Shown in pieces: positions 1 to 9,240 of a stretch of DNA of 64,000 bases; position 1 is the first letter of the stretch; every line of letters begins with the position of its first letter. The position numbers and the translations under genes are program-made. Where the stretch lies: assembly GCF_009928485.1 (NCBI RefSeq), contig NZ_JAABNP010000002.1, positions 124,001 through 188,000 of the forward strand, written 5' to 3'. Under the pieces are notes generated by a model. It was not told where the DNA came from. It saw only the letters and a list, made by a program, of their open reading frames with translations, and ran no database searches. This stretch comes from Clostridium sp. C2-6-12 (GTDB lineage Bacteria; Bacillota; Clostridia; Clostridiales; Clostridiaceae).

Positions 1-74
1 ACTGGAGGACTATTGATATATTCATTTTTACCTTCCTTATTTTGTTTTATTGTAATTAGAATATTTATATTTAT

Positions 75-110
75 AAAAAAACAGATAGTTCACATTTAAT
101 AAAACTATCT
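75..110 (-). terminator. Intrinsic terminator
   Basis: On the minus strand an 8-bp perfect stem (AGATAGTT/AACTATCT) with a 12-nt loop is followed by a run of T. It would end leftward prophage transcripts. Confidence 0.55.
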
Positions 111-158
111 ATTTATGCACAGATTAAGAAAATTGTTCATTAAAATATACGCGTACTT

Positions 159-187
159 GATGTAAAAAAATCTAAGTTTTTTACATC
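159..187 (-). terminator. Inverted repeat / terminator after small membrane gene
   Basis: Perfect 11-bp arms (GATGTAAAAAA/TTTTTTACATC) surround a 7-nt loop, directly at the stop codon of the small membrane-protein gene. The A/T-only inner stem makes it symmetrical, so it may act on both strands. Confidence 0.5.
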
Positions 188-377
188 ACTTTTGGGAATT
201 GTCATTTTTGGGTGTTTTATACTTAGACCATAATTTAATTATGAATTCTAAATTCATCACAATAAGATAAGTTATCAATGCAACTATTTTAATAATGTTT
301 GTATTAGGTAAATATGCTGTAAGAACAAAGAGTATAGTAGCAATAATCTTAAGTATGAAATATTTTTTGTCAGACAT
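186..377 (-). CDS. Small prophage membrane protein (hypothetical)
   Basis: This 63-residue protein has two hydrophobic segments (about residues 8-24 and 28-48) and a short basic, polar tail, so it is probably a small inner-membrane protein. I chose the ATG at 377 because it follows a GGGGGTGG ribosome-binding sequence better than the TTG one codon upstream. It lies just after the capsid gene on the same strand and is followed by an inverted-repeat terminator. Its position is unusual for a head-tail connector, and the sequence resembles no connector I know. A small cargo or holin-like protein is possible, but nothing proves it. Confidence 0.5.
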   Translation of the reverse strand: MSDKKYFILKIIATILFVLTAYLPNTNIIKIVALITYLIVMNLEFIIKLWSKYKTPKNDNSQK

Positions 378-483
378 CAAACCACCCCCATATTTTAATA
401 TAGTTTTTGTACAATAAATTACTATGCTGTATCATCTCATATACATATAATATCTCTAATTGCATTTATTTACAACTCATTAT

Positions 484-1836
484 TTATGCAGTTGCATTAG
501 CCTCATCAACAGCAAAAGATTTTGATACTTCTGGAATTGCACCATTTAACCCAATTAGCACATATGCTTCTTGTCTTACTGGTTTTCCATCATATCTAGC
601 TGTTGCCTTAAATACAGTTTTATCCTCTGTAAATAAGAATTCAGTTGAACTTGCAGATTTAACATCGGATCTTTCTGCTAAGAGATATTTTGAAAAATCT
701 CCAACTAAAACATTGTTGTCAGGAATTTCTTCGCTGAATACAACCTTATATCCAACCCCTGGGAATGCTTGATTACTTACTGTTACAAACCCACCATTAG
801 AATTTGTTGCTAATGACATTGGAACGATTGTACCAAGCCATGTTGCTTCATTCATTGCCACTGTAATCGGACCTCTGCCTCTTCTTCCTCTTTTAATATT
901 TTTCATAGTTTCGATTATTTTATCGAATTTAGTGTTTGTTGTTGTAAGAGTTATAATATTAGTAGCCTTTAATCCTGCATTTGCATTTAAAGCTGGTATT
1001 ATCCCTAAAGGCATCTTTGTACCAGTACCATAAAGAATAGCTTTATCTAATGCAATTGCAATTGATTCTTTTAATAATTCTTCAACATGGGCAGCTAAAT
1101 TTATCATAGAATCTTCAATTAAAGAATTATGAAGTGGAATAAATCCACCAACCTTGTATCCATCAACTTCAATATCGCTAAATAAATTACTTAATTCATT
1201 TATTTTGCCAATCATTTCTGTCCATACTGCTTCTGGTGCTTCTCCTGCAACTATTGCTCTACCAGTACCAGTTAATCTAGCCACTCTTACTAAACTATAA
1301 AATACAGAATATCTACCTAAATCTTCAGTTATTGTTTCAAGTAATATTTGTGGAATTGTAAGGTCTAATCCAGTAATACTTCTCTTTTCTATTGCTTGTT
1401 TTAAACTTGAATAGAAACTTCTTACTTCTTCCCTATTTAATCTTTCTATGATTTGTCCTCTAGTAGTTAATTTCTTTGCTCCCATTCTTTGTTCTCCTCC
1501 TATGTTCTTGCTTATCTCTATTTTTTCTTCAGTTTCTTTTTCAGCTACAGGTTCATTTGTTGGCTCTTTGCTATTTAGCTCTTCAAGTTCGCCTTCTAAT
1601 TCAGCAATTTCACCTTCTAAAGTTGTTTTCTTTCCTTCTAACTCTTCTTTTTCAGAATCTAGCTTTGTAAATTCTTCTTCTACTAGAGCAATTTCTTCAT
1701 CTGTTTTAGCTTCTTCAATTGATACTTCCAAATCAGCAGCTCTTTTATTTAAATTAGTCTCTTGAGTAAGTAATTCTTCTAAATTTGATTTCCTTTGCTG
1801 AATTTTCTTATTTAACAATAGTTGTTTCAATGCCAT
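484..1836 (-). CDS. Phage major capsid protein, HK97 fold, with N-terminal scaffold domain
   Basis: The product (450 aa) forms the shell of the phage head. Residues 1 to about 110 are a strongly charged coiled coil rich in Glu and Lys, the delta/scaffold domain that HK97-type capsid proteins carry and lose on maturation. The capsid domain begins near residue 117 and includes the conserved ITVAMNEATW and GGFVT stretches. Start: ATG preceded by GTGAGG. It overlaps the end of the prohead-protease gene by 29 bp, the usual protease-capsid coupling. Portal, protease and both terminase genes follow in canonical order on the same strand, which fixes the identification. Cleavage by the neighbouring protease near the domain border is inferred. 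Confidence 0.93.
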   Translation of the reverse strand: MALKQLLLNKKIQQRKSNLEELLTQETNLNKRAADLEVSIEEAKTDEEIALVEEEFTKLDSEKEELEGKKTTLEGEIAELEGELEELNSKEPTNEPVAEKETEEKIEISKNIGGEQRMGAKKLTTRGQIIERLNREEVRSFYSSLKQAIEKRSITGLDLTIPQILLETITEDLGRYSVFYSLVRVARLTGTGRAIVAGEAPEAVWTEMIGKINELSNLFSDIEVDGYKVGGFIPLHNSLIEDSMINLAAHVEELLKESIAIALDKAILYGTGTKMPLGIIPALNANAGLKATNIITLTTTNTKFDKIIETMKNIKRGRRGRGPITVAMNEATWLGTIVPMSLATNSNGGFVTVSNQAFPGVGYKVVFSEEIPDNNVLVGDFSKYLLAERSDVKSASSTEFLFTEDKTVFKATARYDGKPVRQEAYVLIGLNGAIPEVSKSFAVDEANATA

Positions 1837-2416
1837 AATTTTTTAACCTCACTTTTAAGTTATTTTTCTTTTGTAAAATTTGTTTCTCTCTATACGCTTC
1901 AACGCTTGCTTGTCTGGCTTGGACACCAGTTTCCTCATATGCTGGAAAAGTAACTACAGAAACTTCGTGAAGGTCGACTTCCGTTATAATCCACTTAACA
2001 GTTCCATCATCTCGCCACTCAGTTTCTTCAGAAATAATATTAAAACCAAAGGAGCATTGGCTTACATCTCCCCGCTTAACTCTTTCATATAAATTAACCG
2101 CTTCAGTATCATTGGAATTAATTTTTATTTTTCCAAATAGACCTCTGCCATCAACCCTCAATTCCAATGTTCCAGATTTATTTCTTCCAAGCACCAACCT
2201 TGTATCATGGTTTATTAATGCCCTAATATCATTATTCAAAGTTTTATCTAATGCATTAGGTGCTATTTCTTCATAAGCTCCTGCCCATAATTCAGTTTGC
2301 TGACCAAATACAATAAAATATCCTTCAATACACATTTCATCATTATTACTTGCAACTTCTCTAATTTTTAGTTCTGCATTTAGGCTTCTTGTTTGCCTTG
2401 TATCCCTACTCACCAT
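1808..2416 (-). CDS. Phage prohead protease, HK97 family
   Basis: This serine protease is thought to trim the scaffold domain of the capsid protein during head maturation. Family marks are visible: the early 'EGYFIVF' strand, the catalytic-His region 'ALINHD' (about residue 70), the Ser motif 'CSFGF' (about residue 125) and '[17 protein letters not shown]'. About 200 residues is normal length. The start is uncertain: GGAGGTGGTG sits just before the ATG at 2416, but the GTG at 2413 is also possible. It lies between portal and capsid and overlaps both, so the three are translated together. Confidence 0.92.
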   Translation of the reverse strand: MVSRDTRQTRSLNAELKIREVASNNDEMCIEGYFIVFGQQTELWAGAYEEIAPNALDKTLNNDIRALINHDTRLVLGRNKSGTLELRVDGRGLFGKIKINSNDTEAVNLYERVKRGDVSQCSFGFNIISEETEWRDDGTVKWIITEVDLHEVSVVTFPAYEETGVQARQASVEAYREKQILQKKNNLKVRLKNYGIETTIVK

Positions 2417-3596
2417 CACCACCTCCATTCAATTTCTTTTGATCTCCTATCATTCCAGCTGGAATATAGTTTTCAAGGATAACCCTTTCATCTAAGCCTT
2501 CAAGTGGTGACATTCCAAGCCAATCTCTGACTTCATTTCCTGTCATTATTCCTCTAACATACATATCTCCTCCTACTGCAGCAAGTTCGCTCATATCATA
2601 GGAATATAAACTTCGAGAATTAAATTTAAAATATAAATCTGGACTATATAAAAGCTTTCTAGTGAGCTCCTGTTCAATTCCTTTAGCAATAGGAAGAATA
2701 GTAGAATTAATAAAATTGTTATATTCATCCTTGCTGTAATTTCCAACTCCTAAGAAAAAAGCAGGCACTCCAAAAATACCTGCTACTGTTCGCTTATCCA
2801 ATTGTATTGCATCATTCAAAGCTAAATCATTAAGACTTAATGGTTTGACCTGCTCCACCTTAACTAAATCTGCTGGAACTACCCAAGGCTTGCCTCCACC
2901 AGTTTCTGAAATATATTTATTAAGGATTGCATCTCTTCCTTCTTCATTTGCCAATTCATCTGTCATTGCATCAACTGCAATAATTAATGATGGCTTCCAC
3001 TTATCAGACATAAAACTATTTTTAGTTTTAGCTGCCTGTTTCAAATTATTTACTATATCTTTTAATACAATCTTATATCCTTGACCCATATAAGGTTTTT
3101 CTGGGTCTGGATTAATACTAAAATGCAATAATTCATCATGAATATATATTTTGTTACCATAAACAACTTGATAACCTATAGTTGTTTCTTGAAAATGTCC
3201 TTGTGATGGCTTTAAAGGAATAAGGTCATCAATTAATCCACCACTTATTTTGGGATATACCAAGCTATTTCCTTGCCCTTCTAAAAGCATGGTATGAACA
3301 ATGTTATAAACCCAAGCCTTTCTAGTCATAAGGTTATATGGATTAATATCAATCTTTCTAGATAATTCATTTTTAACCCTTACATCTCCATTATCGGTAT
3401 TTTTCATTAAATGAATGGTCATTGATGATATTAAATCAGATATTTTATGAACTGCCATTTTAACTTCTGGATTATCTGAAAGCCTTGTATATCCAGCAAC
3501 TGATAATGTTTCATATGCTTCACTTGATAAAAACCAATTTAATGTTTCATTTGGTTCTGACCTAATTTTCTTTGCTTTCTTATTTTTCTTTTTCAT
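2406..3596 (-). CDS. Phage portal protein, HK97 family
   Basis: The portal forms the ring at the head vertex through which DNA enters and leaves. The 396-aa protein has a basic N-terminal tail and the family's '[14 protein letters not shown]' region, 'GQGNSLVYP' and '[13 protein letters not shown]' (about residues 275-287). Length and gene order (large terminase upstream, protease downstream) match HK97-type siphoviruses. The start has a good ribosome-binding site (AGAGGAG). The 3' end overlaps the protease gene by 11 bp. Confidence 0.93.
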   Translation of the reverse strand: MKKKNKKAKKIRSEPNETLNWFLSSEAYETLSVAGYTRLSDNPEVKMAVHKISDLISSMTIHLMKNTDNGDVRVKNELSRKIDINPYNLMTRKAWVYNIVHTMLLEGQGNSLVYPKISGGLIDDLIPLKPSQGHFQETTIGYQVVYGNKIYIHDELLHFSINPDPEKPYMGQGYKIVLKDIVNNLKQAAKTKNSFMSDKWKPSLIIAVDAMTDELANEEGRDAILNKYISETGGGKPWVVPADLVKVEQVKPLSLNDLALNDAIQLDKRTVAGIFGVPAFFLGVGNYSKDEYNNFINSTILPIAKGIEQELTRKLLYSPDLYFKFNSRSLYSYDMSELAAVGGDMYVRGIMTGNEVRDWLGMSPLEGLDERVILENYIPAGMIGDQKKLNGGGDGE

Positions 3597-3608
3597 TGGT
3601 TTACTCCT

Positions 3609-5330
3609 CTATTCATTATTTAGCCATCTAGATGCTGAAGTTGCCTTTTCTATATTTTCTAATTTTCTTACACACGCAAAAACAGCAGCGTCAAATATAT
3701 CGATACGCTGCTCTGGCATAACTTTTTCATATTGAATCATGTCATCTGTTTTTTCTATCGCTAATACATTTTGCAGACAATATTCAAAAGCATCAGAATG
3801 TAAATAATATAATTTTCCTTCCTTTGCCTTTGCTTCAATTCGCCTAAATCCCTCTGATTTCTTATAAAAGTATTGTGGCTGGTCAATTACATTAAATCCT
3901 GCTTTTTTCATTCCAAAGAAATATTCTCTGCAGAATTTTCTATCATGACCAACTTGCTTAATTTTAAATCCTAACTTTTTCATTTTAATAAACCAATTTA
4001 CTACATCAGCATGGTTATTAACTGGACTATTACACATATCAAGCCAGCCATCATCTTTCCATCCGAATAGTGGAATACCATCTTCATCTGCTTTCTTATA
4101 GGCTGCTGTTATAGGAAACCATGCATGAGGGATAATAATATCAACGCCATTATATTCGCCATATAAAGCTGCTGCAGTTAAATCATGAAGCTTTGACAAA
4201 TCAGCTCCTCCATACCAAGTAATCGGAATTTTTGCAAGCTCCTCTAATGTCCAGTTATAGTTTCTATCTGACCTTTTGAATTCGTCTAAATTAAAGTAAG
4301 CTTTCATAGCACTGGTATAAATGTTCATTGACTTAGCAAGAAAGTCTTTTCTTTGTTGTGGATCATTCTGTGCCTGCAAAGCATCGTTCATAATATCATT
4401 TGGTCTTATACTCACCCCATAAGCTGGATTTGCTTTCTCATGCTCTATTGGGTTTGTATAATCAATTTCTCCGCTTTCATCTTCATCTGCTTTACATATA
4501 AAAACAAAATAAGCTTCGTCCTTTACAGTTCCATCAAGTATCTTTTTGCAATATTGAAGCCTTTGATAACAAAATGAGTTCATATTATCTCCAGCTGTAG
4601 TAATCCCAATCATTAGCTTATTTGTGTAAGCTTTCATAGCTTCTTTGATAATGTTATATTGCTTTGGTGTTTTGTAAGCATGAATTTCATCAGCTATTGC
4701 TATATTACAATTTAATGAATCCTGCCTATCTGGACTTGCAGCTAAGGCTTGTATAAAAATACTTCCATCACCTAAGTCCCCTCGGATTGAATGCTCTTGA
4801 TTATTATCAATAACTCTAAAATTATTTTTTTCTCCCATTTCCTCTAAGTTGAAGTTTATAAAATTAAAACTTTCTAATGATTGCTTTAAAGCTGCAGCTG
4901 TAATATAAACCTTACTTCCACTTCTTCTTTCTAGTAAACCAAGTGCCCATGCAAGTGCAGCTGCAAATGATGTTTTAATATTTTTTCTGGGTATAAAAAT
5001 AAACGCCTCTTTGAAGCGTCTTATCTTAGTTCCTTTATGGTAAAAACCAAGCAGGTTATAAACTTGAAATTTATGAAAGGGTTCTAATAAAAATGGTGTT
5101 CCTCTAAGTGGAGTTCCATCTAGCTTTTCTCCTTGAGCATGAACAAAAGTTTTTTCTATGATTTGAATAACAAATTCAGCATCCTTAGGGTTAAACTCAT
5201 AGGCAGGATTATCTAAATCCCTTAGAAATCTATTGCAGCATTGTATTTGTTCTCTGCAAGCAACTTTTCTTCCCTCAACAATGCTATTTGCATATTCCAT
5301 TACTGTATCTATATTTTTAGCTTTTATCAT
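3609..5330 (-). CDS. Phage terminase large subunit
   Basis: This packaging motor (573 aa) couples ATP hydrolysis to DNA translocation and cuts the concatemer. The N-terminal ATPase has a Walker A-like region '[16 protein letters not shown]' (about residues 111-126) and Walker B '[10 protein letters not shown]' (about 212-221). The C-terminal nuclease begins with '[11 protein letters not shown]', whose Asp is a likely metal ligand. Length and motifs fit the Terminase_1 family. It overlaps the small-subunit gene by 4 bp and is followed 12 bp later by the portal gene. Confidence 0.95.
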   Translation of the reverse strand: MIKAKNIDTVMEYANSIVEGRKVACREQIQCCNRFLRDLDNPAYEFNPKDAEFVIQIIEKTFVHAQGEKLDGTPLRGTPFLLEPFHKFQVYNLLGFYHKGTKIRRFKEAFIFIPRKNIKTSFAAALAWALGLLERRSGSKVYITAAALKQSLESFNFINFNLEEMGEKNNFRVIDNNQEHSIRGDLGDGSIFIQALAASPDRQDSLNCNIAIADEIHAYKTPKQYNIIKEAMKAYTNKLMIGITTAGDNMNSFCYQRLQYCKKILDGTVKDEAYFVFICKADEDESGEIDYTNPIEHEKANPAYGVSIRPNDIMNDALQAQNDPQQRKDFLAKSMNIYTSAMKAYFNLDEFKRSDRNYNWTLEELAKIPITWYGGADLSKLHDLTAAALYGEYNGVDIIIPHAWFPITAAYKKADEDGIPLFGWKDDGWLDMCNSPVNNHADVVNWFIKMKKLGFKIKQVGHDRKFCREYFFGMKKAGFNVIDQPQYFYKKSEGFRRIEAKAKEGKLYYLHSDAFEYCLQNVLAIEKTDDMIQYEKVMPEQRIDIFDAAVFACVRKLENIEKATSASRWLNNE

Positions 5331-5695
5331 TTGAAATCACTTAATATTTGCTCCAATTTAGATTTCTTCTCAATCTTTGCACCTTCTTGATTAATTCTTT
5401 TTAATCCTGCAGGTGTAAGACCTAATTCCCTTGAATATGTAATAATATCATCTCTTAACTTTTCTAATGCTAAATATAAAGGATTTTTCACAATATTAGT
5501 TGAACCATTTTTATTTGTATGTTTTATAACTATATGACCACCAGTATTAGCAAACTGCTCTGTGGTTATTTCATAATCCATTAAAACTTTAGCAAGTACA
5601 TTTATTGTATAGATAAAACTCACATTATAAGTTCCAACTTCTTTCATCTTATTAACTATATCTTTTTTATACTTCTCTTGTGATTTATCAACCAT
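5327..5695 (-). CDS. Phage terminase small subunit, P27 family
   Basis: The 122-aa protein resembles the P27 small-terminase family, which recognises the packaging site and recruits the large subunit. A helical N-terminal half, the stretch '[31 protein letters not shown]' (about residues 70-100, given in parts: a helix followed by a [10 protein letters not shown] motif typical of the family) and the 4-bp overlap with the large subunit support this. It has a good ribosome-binding site (AAAGGAG). Its DNA target may be the 11-bp repeat array near 9.25 kb or the G/C-rich stretch near 8.35 kb, but both ideas are inferences. Confidence 0.85.
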   Translation of the reverse strand: MVDKSQEKYKKDIVNKMKEVGTYNVSFIYTINVLAKVLMDYEITTEQFANTGGHIVIKHTNKNGSTNIVKNPLYLALEKLRDDIITYSRELGLTPAGLKRINQEGAKIEKKSKLEQILSDFK

Positions 5696-5709
5696 GTACT
5701 CACTCCTTT

Positions 5710-6939
5710 CTATTCTTCTGTTCTTAAATCGCTGTATTTTATCTTTTCACCATTTCTAATCAAATAAACATCATCACTTGATTCTTTAGTTTTAATATAT
5801 CTATTAACTATGACATCAACATATCTTGTGTCATATTCCATGCTGTAGCAAATACGATTAATACTATCTGCTGCAATTAAAGTTGAGCCACTGCCTCCAA
5901 ATAAATCAACAACTAAGTCTTTAGGCTTGCTGCTATTTTTTATTGCCCTTACACAAAGCTCCAAAGGCTTCATTGTTGGATGTTCAGCATTTCTTTGAGG
6001 TCTTGCAATTTCCCAAACTGTATCTTGAGTTCTATCATTAACAAAATAATGAGCTGCTCCTTCTTTCCAACCATAAAGAATTGGTTCATGTCTCCAATGA
6101 TAATCCTGTCTTCCCATAACAAAGCTATTCTTTACCCAAACAATACATTCAGCAAGTTTAAGTCCAGATTCCCTATATGCTCTTCTAAAGTTTTCACCTT
6201 CAGAATCTGCATGACAAACATAAATAGGTGCTCCAACAGCCATTATATTAAAGTAATTATCAAATACTTTTTTCAAGAATTCATAAAACTCATCATGGCT
6301 CATATCATCATTTTCAATAACTAGTTTATCTTTTGTTTTGCCTTCATAAGCCACATTGTATGGTGGGTCTGTAAAAATCATATTTCCAAGGTTTCCATCC
6401 ATTAAAATTTGAACATCTGCTGCATCCGTACTATCTCCACACATCAATCTATTGTTTCCAAGAAGCCAAACATCTCCCCTCAAAGAAAAAGGAACCGTTG
6501 CTTCTTCTAATGCTTCTTCTTCATCGAAGTCATCTTCTAGAACTTCATCGGTCCCCATAATATCTTCTAGTTCAACTGCTTCAAAACCAGTAAATATCTT
6601 ATCTAAGCCTTCTAATTCAATAGCCAGTAAATCCATATCCCACTCTGCAAATTCAGCTGTCTTATTATCTGCTATTCTAAAAGCTTTGATTTGTTCTTCA
6701 GTTAGGTCATCAGCCTTTATCACTGGAACTTCTTTTAAATCTAATTTCTTACTAGCTTCATATCTAGTATGACCTGCAACAATAATATTATCTTTATCCA
6801 CTATAATCGGATTTTTGAATCCAAACTCTTTAATACTACCTGCAACCATATCAATTGCCTTGTCATTCTTTCTTGGATTATTTATGTATGGTATTAATGT
6901 TTCAATTTTGATGTACTCTATATTTAATTTATTTATCAT
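5710..6939 (-). CDS. ParB-domain / beta-class DNA methyltransferase fusion
   Basis: Residues 1-110 form a ParB/Srx-type domain ('INNPRKND', 'IVAGHTRYEASKKL'). The rest is an amino-methyltransferase with DPPY (about residue 190) before DLFGGSGST (about residue 345), the motif order of the beta class that makes N6-methyladenine or N4-methylcytosine. Such fusions are common phage methylases and probably protect phage DNA from host restriction. The gene directly precedes the small terminase gene on the same strand. The candidate nuclease gene upstream is cut off from it by a terminator, so a classic restriction-modification operon is unlikely. Start ATG has AGAGG upstream. Confidence 0.9.
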   Translation of the reverse strand: MINKLNIEYIKIETLIPYINNPRKNDKAIDMVAGSIKEFGFKNPIIVDKDNIIVAGHTRYEASKKLDLKEVPVIKADDLTEEQIKAFRIADNKTAEFAEWDMDLLAIELEGLDKIFTGFEAVELEDIMGTDEVLEDDFDEEEALEEATVPFSLRGDVWLLGNNRLMCGDSTDAADVQILMDGNLGNMIFTDPPYNVAYEGKTKDKLVIENDDMSHDEFYEFLKKVFDNYFNIMAVGAPIYVCHADSEGENFRRAYRESGLKLAECIVWVKNSFVMGRQDYHWRHEPILYGWKEGAAHYFVNDRTQDTVWEIARPQRNAEHPTMKPLELCVRAIKNSSKPKDLVVDLFGGSGSTLIAADSINRICYSMEYDTRYVDVIVNRYIKTKESSDDVYLIRNGEKIKYSDLRTEE

Positions 6940-7005
6940 TCGTTTTTCCTCTTTCTAATAAAATGAATAAGGTCATAACACTTCTTCACAATTTAGTATT
7001 ACAAA

Positions 7006-7051
7006 TAAAAAATATCGCAAGTCTACTCTTATTTCTGAATAGTGCGATATT
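7006..7051 (-). terminator. Intrinsic terminator of the candidate nuclease gene
   Basis: Perfect 9-bp arms (AATATCGCA/TGCGATATT) lie on the minus strand followed by seven T. It separates the cargo nuclease gene from the methyltransferase and packaging operon. Confidence 0.7.
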
Positions 7052-7138
7052 CTAATTTACTATTAAATTTTTGATATAAGAATATTTAAAGCTCGTCTAT
7101 AAATTGGATTTTATCTTTCTCCATGTTTACTATATATA

Positions 7139-8185
7139 TTACAATGTTTTAATCCACTCTGATATAATATGAAGATTAGTGATCTTATCTCCTATATAGA
7201 AAATATGAGATAGTTCTTTCCTTTGATTTTCATCTAATTCAAAATCTTTAATCTTATCTTCACGTATATCATTATCCTGATCCAACTTAAACAGAAAAGA
7301 CAGAAAATTGCGAGTCAATCCTTCGAACAAATTAAGTGCTACATTCGAATAATATTCACCCAATCCATTACATTTCTCCTTTCGGGGATCTAAAAATAAT
7401 AATGAAACGTAGTTTTCCAATTGCCAACAATTTATATTTAAATTGACGTCATCAGCCATATGTCCATGTTGAACATTTGTAATCATCACCGCATCAACAT
7501 TGCTATAGTCATCAGTGATATACGTTCTATCTGTAAATGCCCCATTTTCTCCAAAAAGATAGGAATACCACTCATCCATATCTTGAATTATATCCAGTGC
7601 AATTACGAGGATATTAAAATTTGATGAATTTGAAACTGGAAACTTTTTATGCGCATCTATAAGATAACTCTTCTGCTTATTATCCAACCGATCGATATTT
7701 TGTATACTTTGTCCGTCCCTAATATTTGATTCTATAAATTCCTTGGACTTAATATAATCATTCCTATCTGGAAAACGCTCACCTGCAAATACTTTAATGC
7801 CTTCTGAATTCTCCTGCTCTATCCTTTTAAAAAGGTCTGGACATTTAACTTCAATATTAATAGTCCTACCATCATATTCAAATGAACACTCAGGATTTTT
7901 CTTGCCATTGTATTTTGGTTCGTTCTTAAATCCACTATAATTCCTAATAATATAATCTACAACGGTAACTTCAGAAGCAAATTGCAAATATTGAGCCATG
8001 CTGATTTCACAATCTAGATGTGATTTCTTCAAGAACATTTCATAATCTGTCTCACTTAAAGTTTTCTTATAATCTTCTGAAAGCATAAAAAAGTCTTTCC
8101 AATAGCGATTACCTTTAACCGCAGCCGTTGCTATCGGGTGCGTAACTTTGGAATTTTCAACAACACTTATAATATCCTTTTTCAT
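7139..8185 (-). CDS. Unknown protein with a PD-(D/E)XK-like nuclease motif; prophage cargo gene
   Basis: I do not recognise a named family. The 348-aa protein contains 'EYDGRTINIEVKCPDL' (about residues 103-118), where D105 and E112-x-K114 are spaced like the metal-binding core of PD-(D/E)XK nucleases, and a Glu in a preceding helix (about residue 72) could complete the site. The C-terminal half has no motif I know. An AGGAGG 9 nt upstream decides the ATG at 8185; an ATG 14 codons earlier has no ribosome-binding site. The gene has its own extended -10 promoter (8255-8263) and terminator (7006-7051) inside the late packaging region, which is typical of a lysogenic cargo gene. A defence or exclusion function is possible but inferred. 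Confidence 0.75.
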   Translation of the reverse strand: MKKDIISVVENSKVTHPIATAAVKGNRYWKDFFMLSEDYKKTLSETDYEMFLKKSHLDCEISMAQYLQFASEVTVVDYIIRNYSGFKNEPKYNGKKNPECSFEYDGRTINIEVKCPDLFKRIEQENSEGIKVFAGERFPDRNDYIKSKEFIESNIRDGQSIQNIDRLDNKQKSYLIDAHKKFPVSNSSNFNILVIALDIIQDMDEWYSYLFGENGAFTDRTYITDDYSNVDAVMITNVQHGHMADDVNLNINCWQLENYVSLLFLDPRKEKCNGLGEYYSNVALNLFEGLTRNFLSFLFKLDQDNDIREDKIKDFELDENQRKELSHIFYIGDKITNLHIISEWIKTL

Positions 8186-8254
8186 ATCAATGTACCTCCT
8201 GACAACATCTATATAGACACCTTCCATACCAAATTACAATTTGTCTTTTAATCA

Positions 8255-8263
8255 ATTATATCA
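8255..8263 (-). promoter_or_regulatory. Extended -10 promoter of the candidate nuclease gene
   Basis: TGATATAAT on the minus strand, a perfect -10 with an upstream TG, lies about 70 bp before the nuclease start codon. No good -35 is seen, as expected for extended -10 promoters. Confidence 0.55.
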
Positions 8264-8307
8264 TATTTTGTAAATATAGAATTTTTAACTTTTTAAATAT
8301 TATAAGC

Positions 8308-8402
8308 ACTTCCCCCCTTTCTAAAAACTTCTCTCTATTGGAAAAGGTGCCTCCCCTCGGTCCCCTGAGGTATATTTTTATTCATTCAAAGATGGGGGGC
8401 TG
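8308..8402. other. G/C-rich island; possible cos region
   Basis: This non-coding stretch is rich in C-runs and G-runs (CCCCCC, CCTCCCC, CCTGAGG, GGGGGG) amid AT-rich DNA. It lies between the HNH-nuclease gene and the terminase genes, where cos sites often sit in phages with an HNH packaging nuclease. I cannot place a nicking site, so the assignment rests on position and composition only. Confidence 0.25.
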
Positions 8403-8413
8403 CTTAGAAGTAG

Positions 8414-8443
8414 AAAAGGACTACTAAAAATAAGTAATCCTTC
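8414..8443 (-). terminator. Intrinsic terminator of the Spo0E-like gene
   Basis: Arms AGGACTACT/AGTAATCCT (one G-U/mismatch position) with a 7-nt loop and T-rich downstream sequence on the minus strand, 10 bp after the stop codon of the Spo0E-like gene. Confidence 0.6.
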
Positions 8444-8453
8444 TAAATAATAT

Positions 8454-8594
8454 TTAATTCTTATATACCTTCTCTTTTGATTCGTAATGAGCAACAATAA
8501 GCTTGTCTAATTCTTGACTAACTAATATTGTACTTTCATGCAATAAACCTTTTTCATTTATAAGTTTTATTAATTCTTCTCTGATTTCTTCCAA
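8454..8594 (-). CDS. Spo0E-family protein (candidate Spo0A~P phosphatase) in the prophage
   Basis: This 46-codon gene starts with TTG, 7 nt after AGAGGG. Its product is two short helices with the Spo0E signature SQELD (residues 26-30) in 'LVSQELDKLIVAHY'. Spo0E-family proteins are about 45-85 aa, form a helical hairpin and dephosphorylate Spo0A~P, delaying sporulation. The gene has its own consensus sigma-A promoter (8642-8670) and its own terminator (8414-8443), so it is probably transcribed in the lysogen independently of late genes. The family call rests on the signature and helical pattern; activity on Spo0A is inferred. Clostridia often carry several Spo0E-like genes of uncertain target. 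Confidence 0.78.
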   Translation of the reverse strand: MEEIREELIKLINEKGLLHESTILVSQELDKLIVAHYESKEKVYKN

Positions 8595-8641
8595 ATATTT
8601 TCCCTCTTATTTGATAATATTTCCCCAACTTCTTTATTGTT

Positions 8642-8670
8642 ATTATATACCAAAAATGTAATTATTGCAA
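8642..8670 (-). promoter_or_regulatory. Consensus sigma-A promoter of the Spo0E-like gene
   Basis: On the minus strand TTGCAA (8670-8665), an exact 17-nt spacer and TATAAT (8647-8642). The start codon of the Spo0E-like gene is about 48 bp downstream of the -10. Confidence 0.75.
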
Positions 8671-8720
8671 AGTTATTTAAATTACTTGTCATTTTATAGT
8701 TATCAAAAATTAATTTAATA

Positions 8721-9023
8721 TTATCTATTCTTTGTTATTCTAATAACCCAATCTTCCCCTGCCTTTGTTAATTGATTGTTTGTTCTATCATGCATCTTAT
8801 CATGGCATTTGATACACAAACTTAGTAGATTATCACTAGCAAGTTTTAAGTCTTCTCTTAGCTCTAAAGGAATAATATGATGTACAGTTGCAGCTAACAC
8901 ACTCTTGCCATAACGCTTGCATTCCCTACACCTATATTCATCCCTTCTTAGTATCCGTTCCCTTTTACTTTTCCACTTGCTAGACTTATAAAAGCCATTC
9001 TTCATTTGATTCACTCGTTTCAT
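8721..9023 (-). CDS. Phage HNH endonuclease
   Basis: The protein of about 100 aa has a compact HNH fold with zinc-binding CxxC pairs ('CRECK' and 'CIKCH') around the catalytic 'TVHHIIPLE' and ends with 'CHDKMHDR'. HNH proteins beside terminase genes in HK97-type phages cooperate in cutting at cos, which fits this position. The start is uncertain: ATG at 9023 or 9005 gives the normal family length, but neither has a clear ribosome-binding site, and the open frame continues to 9089. It lies downstream of the ArpU-like gene and upstream of the cargo genes and terminases. Confidence 0.85.
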   Translation of the reverse strand: MKRVNQMKNGFYKSSKWKSKRERILRRDEYRCRECKRYGKSVLAATVHHIIPLELREDLKLASDNLLSLCIKCHDKMHDRTNNQLTKAGEDWVIRITKNR

Positions 9024-9240
9024 TTCAATATGAAAAATAATAACCCAAGGTAAACACCCGATGATGTAAGAGCAAAACATGTAAAACAAAAAACTAAAAA
9101 CAAAATTATCATCTATCTAAAAGGAGTTACAAATTTAATGACAAAAATATATCGGGTGCTTATATTGAGTTATTATCTAACTTAACGCCTTTTGCTATAA
9201 TAAAATAATAACATCATTTTCGTAGTAAAAACTGATTACT

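Noticed and set aside
407..772. Plus-strand frames opposite the capsid gene, and similar frames opposite other long genes
   Set aside because: They are antisense shadows of well-supported genes, without ribosome-binding sites or recognisable products.
5710..8185. A restriction-modification operon made of the methyltransferase and the candidate nuclease
   Set aside because: A terminator separates them, the methyltransferase is a ParB-fused phage type, and the nuclease has its own promoter.
9139..9186. A plus-strand 15-codon frame after a perfect AAAGGAG site upstream of the HNH gene
   Set aside because: It faces against all neighbouring genes, is very short and resembles no known leader peptide; probably chance.
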